Shown here: positions 1-7,485 of the stretch, piece by piece
How positions within the stretch are numbered: the stretch's first letter is position 1
Layout of the letters: the number at the start of each line of letters is the position of its first letter
Assembly (NCBI RefSeq): GCF_014905415.1
Contig: NZ_BNEO01000012.1
Location: forward strand, 1-42,713
Reading direction: 5' to 3'
DNA length: 42,713 bases
DNA from: Virgibacillus salexigens
GTDB lineage: Bacteria > Bacillota > Bacilli > Bacillales > Amphibacillaceae
Position numbers and translations under genes: made by a program
The notes under the pieces: model-generated
Database searches by the model: none
The model's input: only the letters and a program-made list of their open reading frames with translations
What the model was told of the DNA's origin: nothing

Positions 1-1
1 T

Positions 2-124
2 AAACTTAACGAGCATTTTGTTAAACACAAATCCAATAAGTTATTGGCTAAACAGATTATTTATACAAATGGTAATTCACCAGAAATGATTGCTGATAAA
101 ATAATTCAAATATCTGGTATTTAA
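2..124 (+). CDS. C-terminal fragment of an unrecognised protein (partial, cut by window edge)
   Basis: An open frame enters from the left edge and ends at TAA 122-124, giving about 40 residues that start KLNEHFVKHKSNK and end DKIIQISGI. The mixed charged/hydrophobic composition looks like the helical end of a soluble protein. I do not recognise the family. Its stop codon runs directly into a copy of the dispersed hairpin repeat at 122-160, as expected if that repeat terminates its transcript. Only the 3' end is visible, so neither start nor function can be given. Confidence 0.5.
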   Translation, partial: KLNEHFVKHKSNKLLAKQIIYTNGNSPEMIADKIIQISGI

Positions 125-161
125 GCAATCGGGCGCAATTATGAAATAATGATTGTGCTGT
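122..161 (+). repeat. Dispersed hairpin repeat, copy 1 (terminator-like)
   Basis: The sequence AAGCAATCGGGCGCAATTAT is followed by a spacer and ATGATTGTGC. The stem GCGCAATTAT/ATGATTGTGC is about 10 bp including G-T wobbles. It lies at the stop codon of the upstream gene. The same AGCAATCG-G-GC-AATT core recurs at 401-440, 2019-2058 and, more degenerate, at 3170-3205. Confidence 0.6.
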
Positions 162-207
162 TAAAGGGTCTATTGTTTAAGGTTTAATCAAGGAGGAATA
201 TTAATTT

Positions 208-393
208 ATGAATGAGGGTTGGATAGAAGTCATTTCAGTTTTACTTATTACCTTCAGTTTATACTTCGCTCTTTCGTTTATTGAAAGCCTACATAAAAAT
301 GACGAACGAGTCACTAAACAATCAAAATTTGGTGCTATTATATGTTTAGGAATAGCTCTACTATTACCAGTCATGTTTAACTTATTCCAATAA
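208..393 (+). CDS. Small two-pass membrane protein, hypothetical
   Basis: Encodes 61 residues. The ATG follows a strong AAGGAGGA ribosome binding site at about 9 nt spacing. Two hydrophobic stretches are visible: residues 7-24 (VISVLLITFSLYFALSF) and about 41-60 (FGAIICLGIALLLPVMF). A charged linker SLHKNDERVTKQSK lies between them, so a small hairpin-topology membrane protein is likely. It is flanked on both sides by copies of the hairpin repeat and therefore looks like a single-gene unit. No family recognised. Confidence 0.6.
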   Translation: MNEGWIEVISVLLITFSLYFALSFIESLHKNDERVTKQSKFGAIICLGIALLLPVMFNLFQ

Positions 394-400
394 AATTACT

Positions 401-440
401 AAGCAATCGGGTACAATTCTGGAATAAGAATTGCATCCTT
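401..440 (+). terminator. Hairpin repeat copy 2 acting as an intrinsic terminator
   Basis: GGGTACAATTCT pairs with AGAATTGCATCC (12 positions, one mismatch, one G-T) around a GGAATA loop and is followed by TTTT. It sits 8 nt after the stop of the small membrane protein gene. It is the best preserved copy of the AGCAATCGGG repeat family in the window. Confidence 0.7.
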
Positions 441-559
441 TTCTTGATCAGCGGTCAAAATAAATGATCCTGGTACAGTATAGATGTTCATAAAAATGAA
501 GGGAGAAAGGACATATCAAAAGAAATATTAATCCAACAGAAATAATTTATTCAGGGGAA

Positions 560-1771
560 ATGATTTTAAGAAATGGAAGTGAAGCTATTAAAGTAAAGGG
601 TACAATTACAAATCTCTTCTCATACACCTATAGAATAAAATTTGAAGGAAAAATTATAGAGACTAATAATTACCCCCTTAGGAATTTGCTTGGGGAGTAC
701 GACGTAGATGCAGGATCATTTAATGGTAAAGTATATATTTACAAAAGCAAGGGAGAGAATTTAGTTGGTCAGGTCGTTAAAGAACTAACCACTAAAATGG
801 TTGAAATGGACGAGTTAAATTTAGAACTAGTTAATTTAAGAGAAATTGGTTCTGAATTTGTCCAAGATGGAAATCTTTCGTATAGAGGTTTATCGCTCTT
901 AAATAGGGAAGGATGGATTATTGAATTAACACAAAACAACGATTATAAAACAGTATATGAAGAACTAAAAGAATACGGAGGATTTGCCTGTACTCATAAG
1001 GTTAAGGTTTATCGGAAGGACAGTAGAAACTTTAATTATGATGAAGTACTGTCTATTTTAGAACATCTTTATTCCTATCTTGCTTTTATTTGTGGTCGAA
1101 GAATTTATCCCTCTTCATATAAAGGAACTAAGAATGGGAATAGTGTGTTTATTAGGTACGAATCAAGGTTGATTGATCAATGGAGTACCCCTAATACTTG
1201 GTATCCCAAAATTGATAAAGAAATCTACGAGGATTTATTTGTAGAATTTTGCTCAATATGGGAGGATCTTTCTTGGAAACAGTCTAAAAATGTTTTATTA
1301 GGCACATACATTGAATGTTTTTCCAAAGCTACATTAGAAAATCGTATTACTTCAATTCAAATTGCCCTAGAAATGATCGCGCGCATCTACTTAGTTGATT
1401 ATAAGGGAGAATTGTCTAATAAAAAGTTTAAAGACCTGTATACCAAAGATCGAATTAGAACCACCTGCTCTTACATGGGAATACTCCTTGGAGAATCAGA
1501 ACAATATTTAAGAAGAAATACAAGAGATTTTTCAGACGCGATTGATTTTTTTGTAGATGTAAGAAATTCAATTGTACATTCTAAAAGAAAAATTGATTTG
1601 TCACATAATAACATAAAATACGCTTATTATATAGGTTTATGGTTTCTAGAACTATGGTTTCTAAAAATATTTAAGTACCAAGGGAAATTCAAAAATAGAT
1701 TATCTGATAGTAAATGGGAAGGAGATGTAGAGAATGGTGGGTGCTATTACCTAGTTCCGTGGAGAAATTAA
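560..1771 (+). CDS. HEPN-domain protein, ApeA-like candidate abortive-infection RNase
   Basis: 403 residues from ATG 560. The C-terminal third carries the HEPN RNase signature R-x4-H (VRNSIVH, R335/H340 in this numbering) on a helix, preceded by the helical segment RITSIQIALEMIARIYL. The N-terminal 120 residues look beta-rich. This arrangement resembles ApeA-type HEPN defence proteins, which are thought to cleave RNA on phage infection; the function is inferred from the motif. The ATG at 560 is a poor start, with GGGG only about 2 nt upstream. The frame stays open back to 500, and an AAAGG site sits 5-6 nt before ATC 515-517, exactly where ATG would be expected. The true start was probably 515 and may be mutated. 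Flanked by repeats and low-GC spacer, not by phage operon genes. Confidence 0.55.
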   Translation: MILRNGSEAIKVKGTITNLFSYTYRIKFEGKIIETNNYPLRNLLGEYDVDAGSFNGKVYIYKSKGENLVGQVVKELTTKMVEMDELNLELVNLREIGSEFVQDGNLSYRGLSLLNREGWIIELTQNNDYKTVYEELKEYGGFACTHKVKVYRKDSRNFNYDEVLSILEHLYSYLAFICGRRIYPSSYKGTKNGNSVFIRYESRLIDQWSTPNTWYPKIDKEIYEDLFVEFCSIWEDLSWKQSKNVLLGTYIECFSKATLENRITSIQIALEMIARIYLVDYKGELSNKKFKDLYTKDRIRTTCSYMGILLGESEQYLRRNTRDFSDAIDFFVDVRNSIVHSKRKIDLSHNNIKYAYYIGLWFLELWFLKIFKYQGKFKNRLSDSKWEGDVENGGCYYLVPWRN

Positions 1772-2173
1772 CCCAGTACTATGTTATAAAAAATACCCTA
1801 ATTACTCTTGAATTAACGGGCGCTTTTCCCATATAAGGTGTAACGCTAATGTTGTATATAAAGATATTTAATGCAAAACGTAAATCAATACAATTGATAC
1901 GACACAATTCCGCAACAGGGACTGCGCTTTTTTAATGAGAATAAAAAGCCAATAAATTATTTGTAAAGTAACCTTGACGCTTTCACTAATAATAAAAAAT
2001 AAAAGAACTAATCGTAATTAAGCAATCGTGCGCAATTATGGAATAAGGAACTGCGTCCAGTAATGCAGAATAGGGCCACATAATATAATAAAGATTATTG
2101 AACTATCGAGCAGGTTTTTTGAATACGAAGTTGATATATGGGTATATGAATGAAATAAAAAAGTGGGGATAAT
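1772..2173. other. 402-bp gene-free spacer with degenerate hairpin repeats
   Basis: No ORF with a credible ribosome binding site is seen. It contains a well recognisable repeat copy at 2019-2058 (TTAAGCAATCGTGCGCAATT followed by GGAACTGCGTCC) and two decayed relatives: 1816-1850 (ACGGGCGCTTTTCCC, GTAACGCT) and 1900-1935 (ATTCCGCAACAGGGACTGCG followed by TTTTTT, itself terminator-like). The end of the spacer should hold the promoter of the lipoprotein gene at 2174, but no convincing -35/-10 pair was found. Confidence 0.45.
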
Positions 2174-2980
2174 ATGTGCCGAAAGATATCGGTATTATTG
2201 GTATTTTTATTACTATTATTAGCGGCTTGCGTAAGCGAATCCAAAACTTTTATGTTTTCTGGAGAAGCAGAAAATTGGTCAGCAGATTTAAAAGTTACTC
2301 AATCCATTGATGACTATGAAATTCAGGATTTTGTACTTAAATATAAGGGCAGTGATGTTAACTCTGTTGGAGAGATTACTTATAGTGTCGATAGTGGTGT
2401 TGGAAGCTTTGGTAGAAGTGGTGCCACGTTAGAGGAAAATGGCACTCTTACAGATAGTAATGAAGCAAATCCAACGAATGCAAAAGTTAGTGAAAATGCT
2501 GAGGTAGAAGTGACATTAGAATGGAATGATGATACTGAGACATTTAAACTAGCAAGCAACGCTAGTAGCCCCACTGAGACATACAAAGAAAGTATTAAAG
2601 AAGGTCAGCAAGAAAGATCAATTATAGAAGAAGAACTAACTGTTAACGGAAAGAGCGACCCAGCTAAATATCCATCTAACTCTCATCTTTATATGGCGCA
2701 CCTTCTATCAGCATCACTAAGTGGCAATACTGAGGTTGATAACGGTGGAAAACCAATAGATATAGAAGAAATCGAATCTACTTTAGAAGGTGTTAGTGAG
2801 GAATTGTCACAGATTAAGTACGAGGGAGAGAGAAAAAGTGAACTTCAAAATGTTATAGATTTGACAGACCAAGCAATTAACAGTGATCCGCAAAAAGGCG
2901 ATGAGATATTAAATAAAATTCACACAATCCTACATGAGCTTGATAATCACTTTAACACTAACCCGTTTATAGATAGTTAA
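2174..2980 (+). CDS. Secreted lipoprotein, unknown function
   Basis: 268 residues. It has a type II signal peptide: charged MCRK, hydrophobic core ISVLLVFLLLLLAA and lipobox LAAC with the modified cysteine at about residue 19. Residues about 28-130 are Thr/Ser/Asp-rich and probably form a beta-sandwich (VEVTLEWNDDTETFKL). The last 120 residues are strongly helical and charged (LEGVSEELSQIKYEGERKSE). It should be anchored to the outer face of the membrane. GGGGATAAT precedes the ATG. No family recognised; it could be host or lysogenic-conversion cargo. Confidence 0.6.
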   Translation: MCRKISVLLVFLLLLLAACVSESKTFMFSGEAENWSADLKVTQSIDDYEIQDFVLKYKGSDVNSVGEITYSVDSGVGSFGRSGATLEENGTLTDSNEANPTNAKVSENAEVEVTLEWNDDTETFKLASNASSPTETYKESIKEGQQERSIIEEELTVNGKSDPAKYPSNSHLYMAHLLSASLSGNTEVDNGGKPIDIEEIESTLEGVSEELSQIKYEGERKSELQNVIDLTDQAINSDPQKGDEILNKIHTILHELDNHFNTNPFIDS

Positions 2981-3199
2981 GGTCATAAATGAATAGGTCA
3001 CTTGCAACTAGACTCTTTATGGCAGTAGGTTGGTTTTTAAAGATAGTTTAGAAAAAAATACCACTAAGAAGGCTTAACCCTCAAACCAAAATTAACTAAA
3101 ACATCGATTGGTTTGATAGGGGCTTATGGGGTTTTCATGGTAACATTTTTAGTATTAATTAAATTGTTCCTCAATCGGGCGCGATTGTGGAACAAAAAG
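2981..3199. other. Gene-free spacer with decayed repeat copy
   Basis: Contains an imperfect inverted repeat around 3065-3130 (AAGGCTTAACCCTCAAACCAA and TTGGTTTGATAGGGGCTTA) that could form a long hairpin, and a decayed copy of the dispersed repeat at about 3168-3205 (CTCAATCGGGCGCGATTGTGG). Together with the SOS promoter region it separates the lipoprotein gene from the next ORF. No gene is supported. Confidence 0.4.
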
Positions 3200-3228
3200 T
3201 TGATAAAAACTTAATCACTGCATATAAT
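3200..3228 (+). promoter_or_regulatory. Sigma-A promoter, near consensus
   Basis: TTGATA (3200-3205), a 17-nt spacer, and TATAAT (3223-3228). It is the best promoter in the left flank. Transcription would start inside or just after the LexA-type palindrome at 3231-3242 and run into the 8-codon ORF at 3258 and the 65-residue ORF at 3319. Confidence 0.75.
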
Positions 3229-3230
3229 AA

Positions 3231-3242
3231 GAACATATGTTC
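3231..3242 (+). promoter_or_regulatory. LexA/DinR-type SOS box overlapping the promoter start
   Basis: GAACATATGTTC is a perfect palindrome that matches the Bacillus SOS-box core GAAC-N4-GTTC. It begins 2 nt after the -10 hexamer, so bound LexA would block initiation. The downstream gene is therefore predicted to be derepressed by DNA damage. Confidence 0.7.
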
Positions 3243-3257
3243 TTTTGAGGTGATCTT

Positions 3258-3284
3258 ATGAATGAAGAACTAAAACAATTATAA
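3258..3284 (+). CDS. 8-codon ORF (leader peptide or remnant) after the SOS promoter
   Basis: ATG 3258 has a good site (GAGGTGATCTT) and encodes MNEELKQL before TAA. It could be a leader peptide coupled to the 65-residue ORF 34 nt further on, or the start of a gene decayed by a frameshift. Only the initiation signal and position support it. Confidence 0.3.
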   Translation: MNEELKQL

Positions 3285-3318
3285 TTATTATTAATCTCAC
3301 AAAGTTTGGAGTGATTAG

Positions 3319-3516
3319 TTGCCTAATTATGACAATCAGTCTAATGATAAACCATTCAATGATGCTATGGAACATCAACAGAATATAGAAGGATCCCCTA
3401 TACCTAAAGAGACCGGAAAGTTACCTTTCCCTATAAAATTAATAGGATTTTTTCTGTTATTTAGTGTAATATTAATAATTGTTTTTGCAATAATAGGAGG
3501 CGTAATAATGAACTAA
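3319..3516 (+). CDS. SOS-promoter-linked small single-pass membrane protein
   Basis: 65 residues from TTG 3319, with GGAG about 8 nt upstream. The N-terminal 37 residues are polar (DNQSNDKPFNDAMEHQQN). Residues about 39-63 form one strong membrane helix (PIKLIGFFLLFSVILIIVF) at the very C-terminus. It lies downstream of a near-consensus promoter overlapped by a LexA-type box. Small SOS-induced membrane proteins in bacteria include division inhibitors (YneA type) and membrane-depolarising peptides (TisB type). Which, if either, applies here is unknown. No family match recognised. Confidence 0.5.
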   Translation: MPNYDNQSNDKPFNDAMEHQQNIEGSPIPKETGKLPFPIKLIGFFLLFSVILIIVFAIIGGVIMN

Positions 3517-3868
3517 CACCTGAGGATTAAAAAGAAGTGACTAATCAAGTTATGAAACGTTATATGAAAGGCACAAACTATGAAGTAAAGGACTGCCAAA
3601 TAGGCAGAAGTTGTTGCTGCTTAATCACTTTTACGTATTATAATATTATTACGTTTGTGCTTTTATATTTTTTATCTTTATCAAGATAGGGCTTCCTAGA
3701 CCATTTTTTAGCAATAAGCCTAGCACCTAGCAAGAGATTTATCATTATATCCAAATTTCAATCATTTTTTGCAATATACTCATCAGGAATTTCTGCAAAC
3801 TAATATTTGGTTTGTAAATTACATTAAAGAATGAGATAATAATTATAGAAGGATAAAGGGGTGATAAT
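3517..3868. other. 352-bp gene-poor spacer with ORF remnant and imperfect hairpin
   Basis: Just after a good GGAGGCG site and ATG (3508), a second frame reads ELTPED-stop-KEVTNQVMKRYMKG, which looks like a gene broken by an early stop and a frame change. An imperfect inverted repeat around TACGTATTATAATATTATTA (3636-3655) is followed by a T-rich run and may terminate transcription. The rest (3690-3868) shows no gene. This is a plausible place for the left prophage boundary, but no att repeat was found. Confidence 0.35.
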
Positions 3869-4306
3869 ATGACTAAAGCTATTGATGTTGCGAAATTTTT
3901 AGTTTATATAGCTTCAAAAGACCCTGATGTAAACGATTTATCTAATTTAAAGTTACAGAAATTACTTTATTATTGTCAAGCTGCCAGTATACAAACAAAC
4001 AATAAGATACTTTTTGAAGATGAAATAGAAGCTTGGCAATTTGGTCCTGTTATAAAGAATGTTTATAAAACATTCAATGGTTTTGGATCAATGCCTATAG
4101 ATACAGACTACAGTGATTTTATAAAAAATGTTAAATTTGATCAATCTGAAATTAAAGCTATAGCAATGGCTTGGAAACAATATTCTCAATATAGCGCTGG
4201 AAAATTAGTTGAACTAACACACTCTGAACTCCCCTGGATTAGCGCATGGCGAAAACAATCTAATATTACTGAAAACGATATGTTTAAAACATTTAGTAAT
4301 AATTAG
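3869..4306 (+). CDS. Panacea-domain (DUF4065/SocA-like) antitoxin-type protein
   Basis: 145 residues covering a full Panacea domain: the N-terminal helix AIDVAKFLVYIA, the signature LSNLKLQKLLYYCQA (residues about 24-38), the EAWQFGPVIKNVY block (residues about 53-65), and the C-terminal SAGKLVELTHSELPW. Panacea proteins are antitoxins that neutralise very different toxins encoded next door, and related proteins act as proteolysis adaptors. GGGGTGAT precedes the ATG. The next gene begins 10 nt after the stop on the same strand, so the pair is likely an operon. The family call is firm; the antitoxin role depends on the neighbour being toxic. Confidence 0.8.
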   Translation: MTKAIDVAKFLVYIASKDPDVNDLSNLKLQKLLYYCQAASIQTNNKILFEDEIEAWQFGPVIKNVYKTFNGFGSMPIDTDYSDFIKNVKFDQSEIKAIAMAWKQYSQYSAGKLVELTHSELPWISAWRKQSNITENDMFKTFSNN

Positions 4307-4316
4307 GACTGGTTCT

Positions 4317-6218
4317 ATGGATGACAAAAAGAGGTTTAGATTATTATACTTTTTAGAAGTATTCATTAAGTCACGAACCTTCATACCAGTGATGGTCGTG
4401 ATTTATTTTATTCTTTATGGCCTTTTGTTTGTATTTATTGATCCCGGGGATAATACAAATTATGGTGAAACTGTAAATTATTTAATGAGAATTATTTTAA
4501 TTTTGATACCAATATCCGTAGCTGTATTTACTTTTGCTTATAAAGAAACAAAAGAAACGGCGTATATTAGTTTAAAGACATCTAATATTCAGTTTCCATT
4601 TATACTTTTTAACACTTCAGCGGTAAATACATTGATAAGTTGTTTAGTTATACTAACTCTAGATGGTGATAATAAGAGTTTTAATTATCTAATAATTCTA
4701 TTATGCCACTCAGTAGTGAGTATATCGCTTTTCATCTGGTATTTTGTTAATTTGATTTATAGTATGGATATTATAAAGTCACTGAAATCCTCTTTAAAAG
4801 CTGCCTCAAATACTCTTTTTATAATGGAGAGGGTTATATACTCAAAAAAGAAGAATTTAGCAGACAAAAAGCTCAAATTTATATTTAATAACTTATCAAA
4901 ATATAATGAAGCTAATTTCCATTTGTTTAATAAGTTATTATTAAGGAATCATTTCAATAAGAATAGTAAAATGAAAAGTGAAATATATGATCTCAATATT
5001 AGATTTACTAAAACTTTTATAAACACCCCAGATAAAGAAGTACTATTCCAATTTTATTCTTCACACAATTTCATGATTGAGAAGGTTACCAACTTATATA
5101 ATAATATACTATTAAACTATAGAGTTATTATACGTAGTTCCACAAAAAATAAATTAACAACCTTACAAAATGAACTGATAGAGAATATGTTTCAAATGTC
5201 ACCTTTAACAATAATAGATGTACATCAACAAACTGATAATAAACAAGCAAAATTATTAGGTGAAAAAGTTATAGATTCTTATTTTTCTACTTTATTTGAA
5301 TTAATAACAGAACTTTGTGATGAAGATACTGTAGAATTTTCTTATTTGTTAGATCAAATTATAAAAAATGATGAGCCACTTGCCGCTTTAAAAACACAGA
5401 TGAACATTGAAGATGACAACCTAATAAATCACTATTTTCACAAATTATTGAATTTATTTGAAGCACTGGTTATTTGGTCGATGGAGTCTAAAAATTTATA
5501 TCATTTAACTGAATCAGTAAATATTGTTTTGACCATTAAAAGATATTTTGACCATAGTAAAATTGAGAGTAGTAGCAATAAAACTAATCGTTCAGATAAA
5601 TTAACATTTAAAATTGATAATGCTGAAGGTATACCCACTTCTAAAGTTTTTGCGGATTTAAGTGATATGCTCAAGGAAGTTGTAGAAACAGTAAAAGTAA
5701 AACATGAACCTAATAGTAACATAAAGAAAAAAGATTATACGAAGTTTAAAATATATATTGAGGAAAAAATATTATATATAATATTTAATGCAATATTAAA
5801 AAGTGTTGAAATTGGACATTATCAATGCACAGGATATATGATCAAAGTGTTAGTGAATACATTTGACACTAAATCCCTTCAGGATTATACTTCAAAATTC
5901 TATTTAAATACGTGTAAAACAAGCAATATTACTATTAATTTTGGATACTTTCACTATTCAATTAATGAATATTCTAAGGTATATTGTCTAAACAAAATGT
6001 TTCTTATTATGACTACACAAATATTATATCGTAAAGATGATTATTTATTGTTAAGTTTTATTGCTAAAAAAATAGAAAAAAATGATTTTAAGTATCTCTG
6101 TAACAAACTAATTAATGCAGCTCCAAATTATGGACTACTTTCAATAAACGAAGAAATCCTAAATAGAACTAGTCAATATTATAATAATGAATTGTTGAAA
6201 TTAAATGAAGAAAAGTGA
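4317..6218 (+). CDS. Large membrane protein, candidate Panacea-linked toxin/effector
   Basis: 633 residues. Four membrane helices occupy the first 150: about 23-41, 57-75, 93-114 and 123-147. The remaining 480 residues are soluble, helical, Lys/Asn-rich and lack a recognisable catalytic motif. It follows the Panacea gene by 10 nt with only a weak ribosome binding site, suggesting translational coupling. Membrane-acting toxins are one known class of Panacea partners, but most are short, so a protein this long would be unusual. Alternatively it is a membrane sensor of an abortive-infection system. The stop codon lies inside a bidirectional terminator shared with the convergent endolysin gene. 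Confidence 0.6.
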   Translation: MDDKKRFRLLYFLEVFIKSRTFIPVMVVIYFILYGLLFVFIDPGDNTNYGETVNYLMRIILILIPISVAVFTFAYKETKETAYISLKTSNIQFPFILFNTSAVNTLISCLVILTLDGDNKSFNYLIILLCHSVVSISLFIWYFVNLIYSMDIIKSLKSSLKAASNTLFIMERVIYSKKKNLADKKLKFIFNNLSKYNEANFHLFNKLLLRNHFNKNSKMKSEIYDLNIRFTKTFINTPDKEVLFQFYSSHNFMIEKVTNLYNNILLNYRVIIRSSTKNKLTTLQNELIENMFQMSPLTIIDVHQQTDNKQAKLLGEKVIDSYFSTLFELITELCDEDTVEFSYLLDQIIKNDEPLAALKTQMNIEDDNLINHYFHKLLNLFEALVIWSMESKNLYHLTESVNIVLTIKRYFDHSKIESSSNKTNRSDKLTFKIDNAEGIPTSKVFADLSDMLKEVVETVKVKHEPNSNIKKKDYTKFKIYIEEKILYIIFNAILKSVEIGHYQCTGYMIKVLVNTFDTKSLQDYTSKFYLNTCKTSNITINFGYFHYSINEYSKVYCLNKMFLIMTTQILYRKDDYLLLSFIAKKIEKNDFKYLCNKLINAAPNYGLLSINEEILNRTSQYYNNELLKLNEEK

Positions 6219-6245
6219 AGTAACCCACTTTTCTTCATTTTTATT
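6204..6245. terminator. Bidirectional terminator between membrane protein and endolysin genes
   Basis: ATGAAGAAAAGTG pairs with CACTTTTCTTCAT (13 bp) around a short loop, followed by TTTTTATTTTATTT on the plus strand. The 5' arm contains the last codons of the plus-strand gene. It separates the convergent Panacea operon and late phage operon. Confidence 0.75.
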
Positions 6246-7175
6246 TTATTTGGTATAATATCTTACATATGAGGGGTTAGCAGTAATATACAAGCCAGAC
6301 CTCAGCTCATACATTTTAGATCCATTAACATTCAAAGAACGCTTAACTGTAAATGTTTCACCTTTATCGACCGTCTTTGCTTTTGCACTCCAATCTGGCT
6401 TGTCATATACCCACAAACTAGATACCAATACCTCAACATATTTCGTTTTGCTGCCGGATCCATTACCACTAACTTTCAACATTTGTCCAGGATGAATGGT
6501 GTCACTGGAAAGGTTGTTTAAATCTTTTAATTCCTTAACCATCATACCGTGGTCTTTTGCTATTTCCCACAATGTATCTCCAGATTTAACGGTATACGTA
6601 CCATTACTAGGGTTAGAATCTCCACCACTTTTCTTTTTCAGGTTGAAGGCCTTGGCAATACCGTTCGCATGTCCTCGTGCAACAGCATTAATCCATGCTC
6701 GGGATTTCATTTTATCAGAATCCCCTTTATTATCAATGAACCCATTTTCCGTTAATACTGCATCCATATTCGTTTCACGCAATACGTGGAAATTTGCCTT
6801 TTTCTTGCCTCGATCTCGCATGTAGTTTTTCCTCATGATTTCCGCATGAATATCATCTCGAATTTTAGCTGTCTTAGAAGAATCGGAAAGTGTAGTATAG
6901 ATATAATCCTCGTATCCTACCCCACCACCACTATTGATGTGAATACTTAAGAATAAGTCAGCACCCCATGCATTAGCCTCATTCGTACGCTCTGTTAATG
7001 TTGGATAGCTGTCACCAGTACGACTCATTAAAACTTCTACATCTTCATATTCACTTAACAGAATATCTGTTACTTTCCTTCCTATTTCCAACACGATATC
7101 CTTTTCTTTAATACCGTTAGCAACCGCGCCCGGATCTTTACCACCATGTCCTGGATCAATAAATAATTTTGTCAT
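6246..7175 (-). CDS. Endolysin: N-acetylmuramoyl-L-alanine amidase (Amidase_3 - LysM - SH3-like)
   Basis: Cleaves the lactyl-amide bond of peptidoglycan for host lysis. From ATG 7175 (preceded by AAGGAGGA) it is 309 residues; the longer open frame from 7202 lacks a site. Amidase_3 motifs are FIDPGHGGKDPGA with H10, E30, LSIHINS with H79, and TENGFIDN with E143, giving the Zn ligands and catalytic Glu. A LysM repeat (YTVKSGDTLWEIAK, about 194-235) follows a Gly/Ser linker. The C-terminal 65 residues (VSSLWVYDKPDWSAKAKTV) resemble a bacterial SH3 wall-binding domain. It is last in the late operon after the holin. Confidence 0.93.
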   Translation of the reverse strand: MTKLFIDPGHGGKDPGAVANGIKEKDIVLEIGRKVTDILLSEYEDVEVLMSRTGDSYPTLTERTNEANAWGADLFLSIHINSGGGVGYEDYIYTTLSDSSKTAKIRDDIHAEIMRKNYMRDRGKKKANFHVLRETNMDAVLTENGFIDNKGDSDKMKSRAWINAVARGHANGIAKAFNLKKKSGGDSNPSNGTYTVKSGDTLWEIAKDHGMMVKELKDLNNLSSDTIHPGQMLKVSGNGSGSKTKYVEVLVSSLWVYDKPDWSAKAKTVDKGETFTVKRSLNVNGSKMYELRSGLYITANPSYVRYYTK

Positions 7176-7202
7176 AAAAAATTCCTCCTTAATTTTTTGC
7201 AT

Positions 7203-7238
7203 TAGAAAAACGGCTTGCCCGTGTGGACTAGCCGTTTA
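7203..7238 (-). terminator. Hairpin between holin and endolysin genes
   Basis: AAACGGCTAGTCC and its partner GGGCAAGCCGTTTTT (minus strand) form a stem closed by AAACGGCT/AGCCGTTT and end in a short T-run. It may cause partial termination or protect the holin mRNA end. Confidence 0.55.
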
Positions 7239-7239
7239 A

Positions 7240-7473
7240 CTACTTAATAAGCTTTGATTGTTTTAATACTGTTTTTTGCTGTTTCCCTTTAAGCGTTACA
7301 TAGTTATTCTTAAACCATGCCCATGCACTAGCCGCAGCAGTAATAATCATTGTGATGATTTCTCCCCATGTTTCTTCTGTACCAGGGATTGGATTTAATC
7401 CAAAGGTAACTAGAAACTGGTTAGCTAATGCCAAAAACAATAAAAGTGTACGTACTAAAGTTGCTTTGTCCAT
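7240..7473 (-). CDS. Holin, SPP1 family
   Basis: 77 residues with two hydrophobic helices (LVRTLLLFLALANQFLVTFG and about 38-55, IITMIITAAASAWAWF) joined by a short loop PIPGTEETWGE. The tail is basic (LKGKQQKTVLKQSKLIK). This is the pattern of SPP1-type holins, which form the membrane lesion that releases the amidase. It sits between xhlA-like and amidase genes, the usual Bacillus lysis cassette order, with an AGGAGGTGAG site. Confidence 0.85.
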   Translation of the reverse strand: MDKATLVRTLLLFLALANQFLVTFGLNPIPGTEETWGEIITMIITAAASAWAWFKNNYVTLKGKQQKTVLKQSKLIK

Positions 7474-7485
7474 GTTCTCACCTCC

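Noticed and set aside
2399-2408. TTGGAAGCT identical to the 3' end of tRNA-Thr
   Set aside because: It lies inside the lipoprotein coding sequence, is in the wrong orientation relative to the right end and is only 9 bp.
3636-3705. Resemblance of TATAATATTA..ACGTTT and GCTTCC to 42320-42350, as a possible attL/attR pair
   Set aside because: The match is short, interrupted and in AT-rich DNA; it is no better than expected by chance and does not preserve a contiguous core.
6496-6825. 109-codon plus-strand ORF opposite the endolysin
   Set aside because: Complementary-strand shadow of the amidase and LysM coding region; no ribosome binding site.
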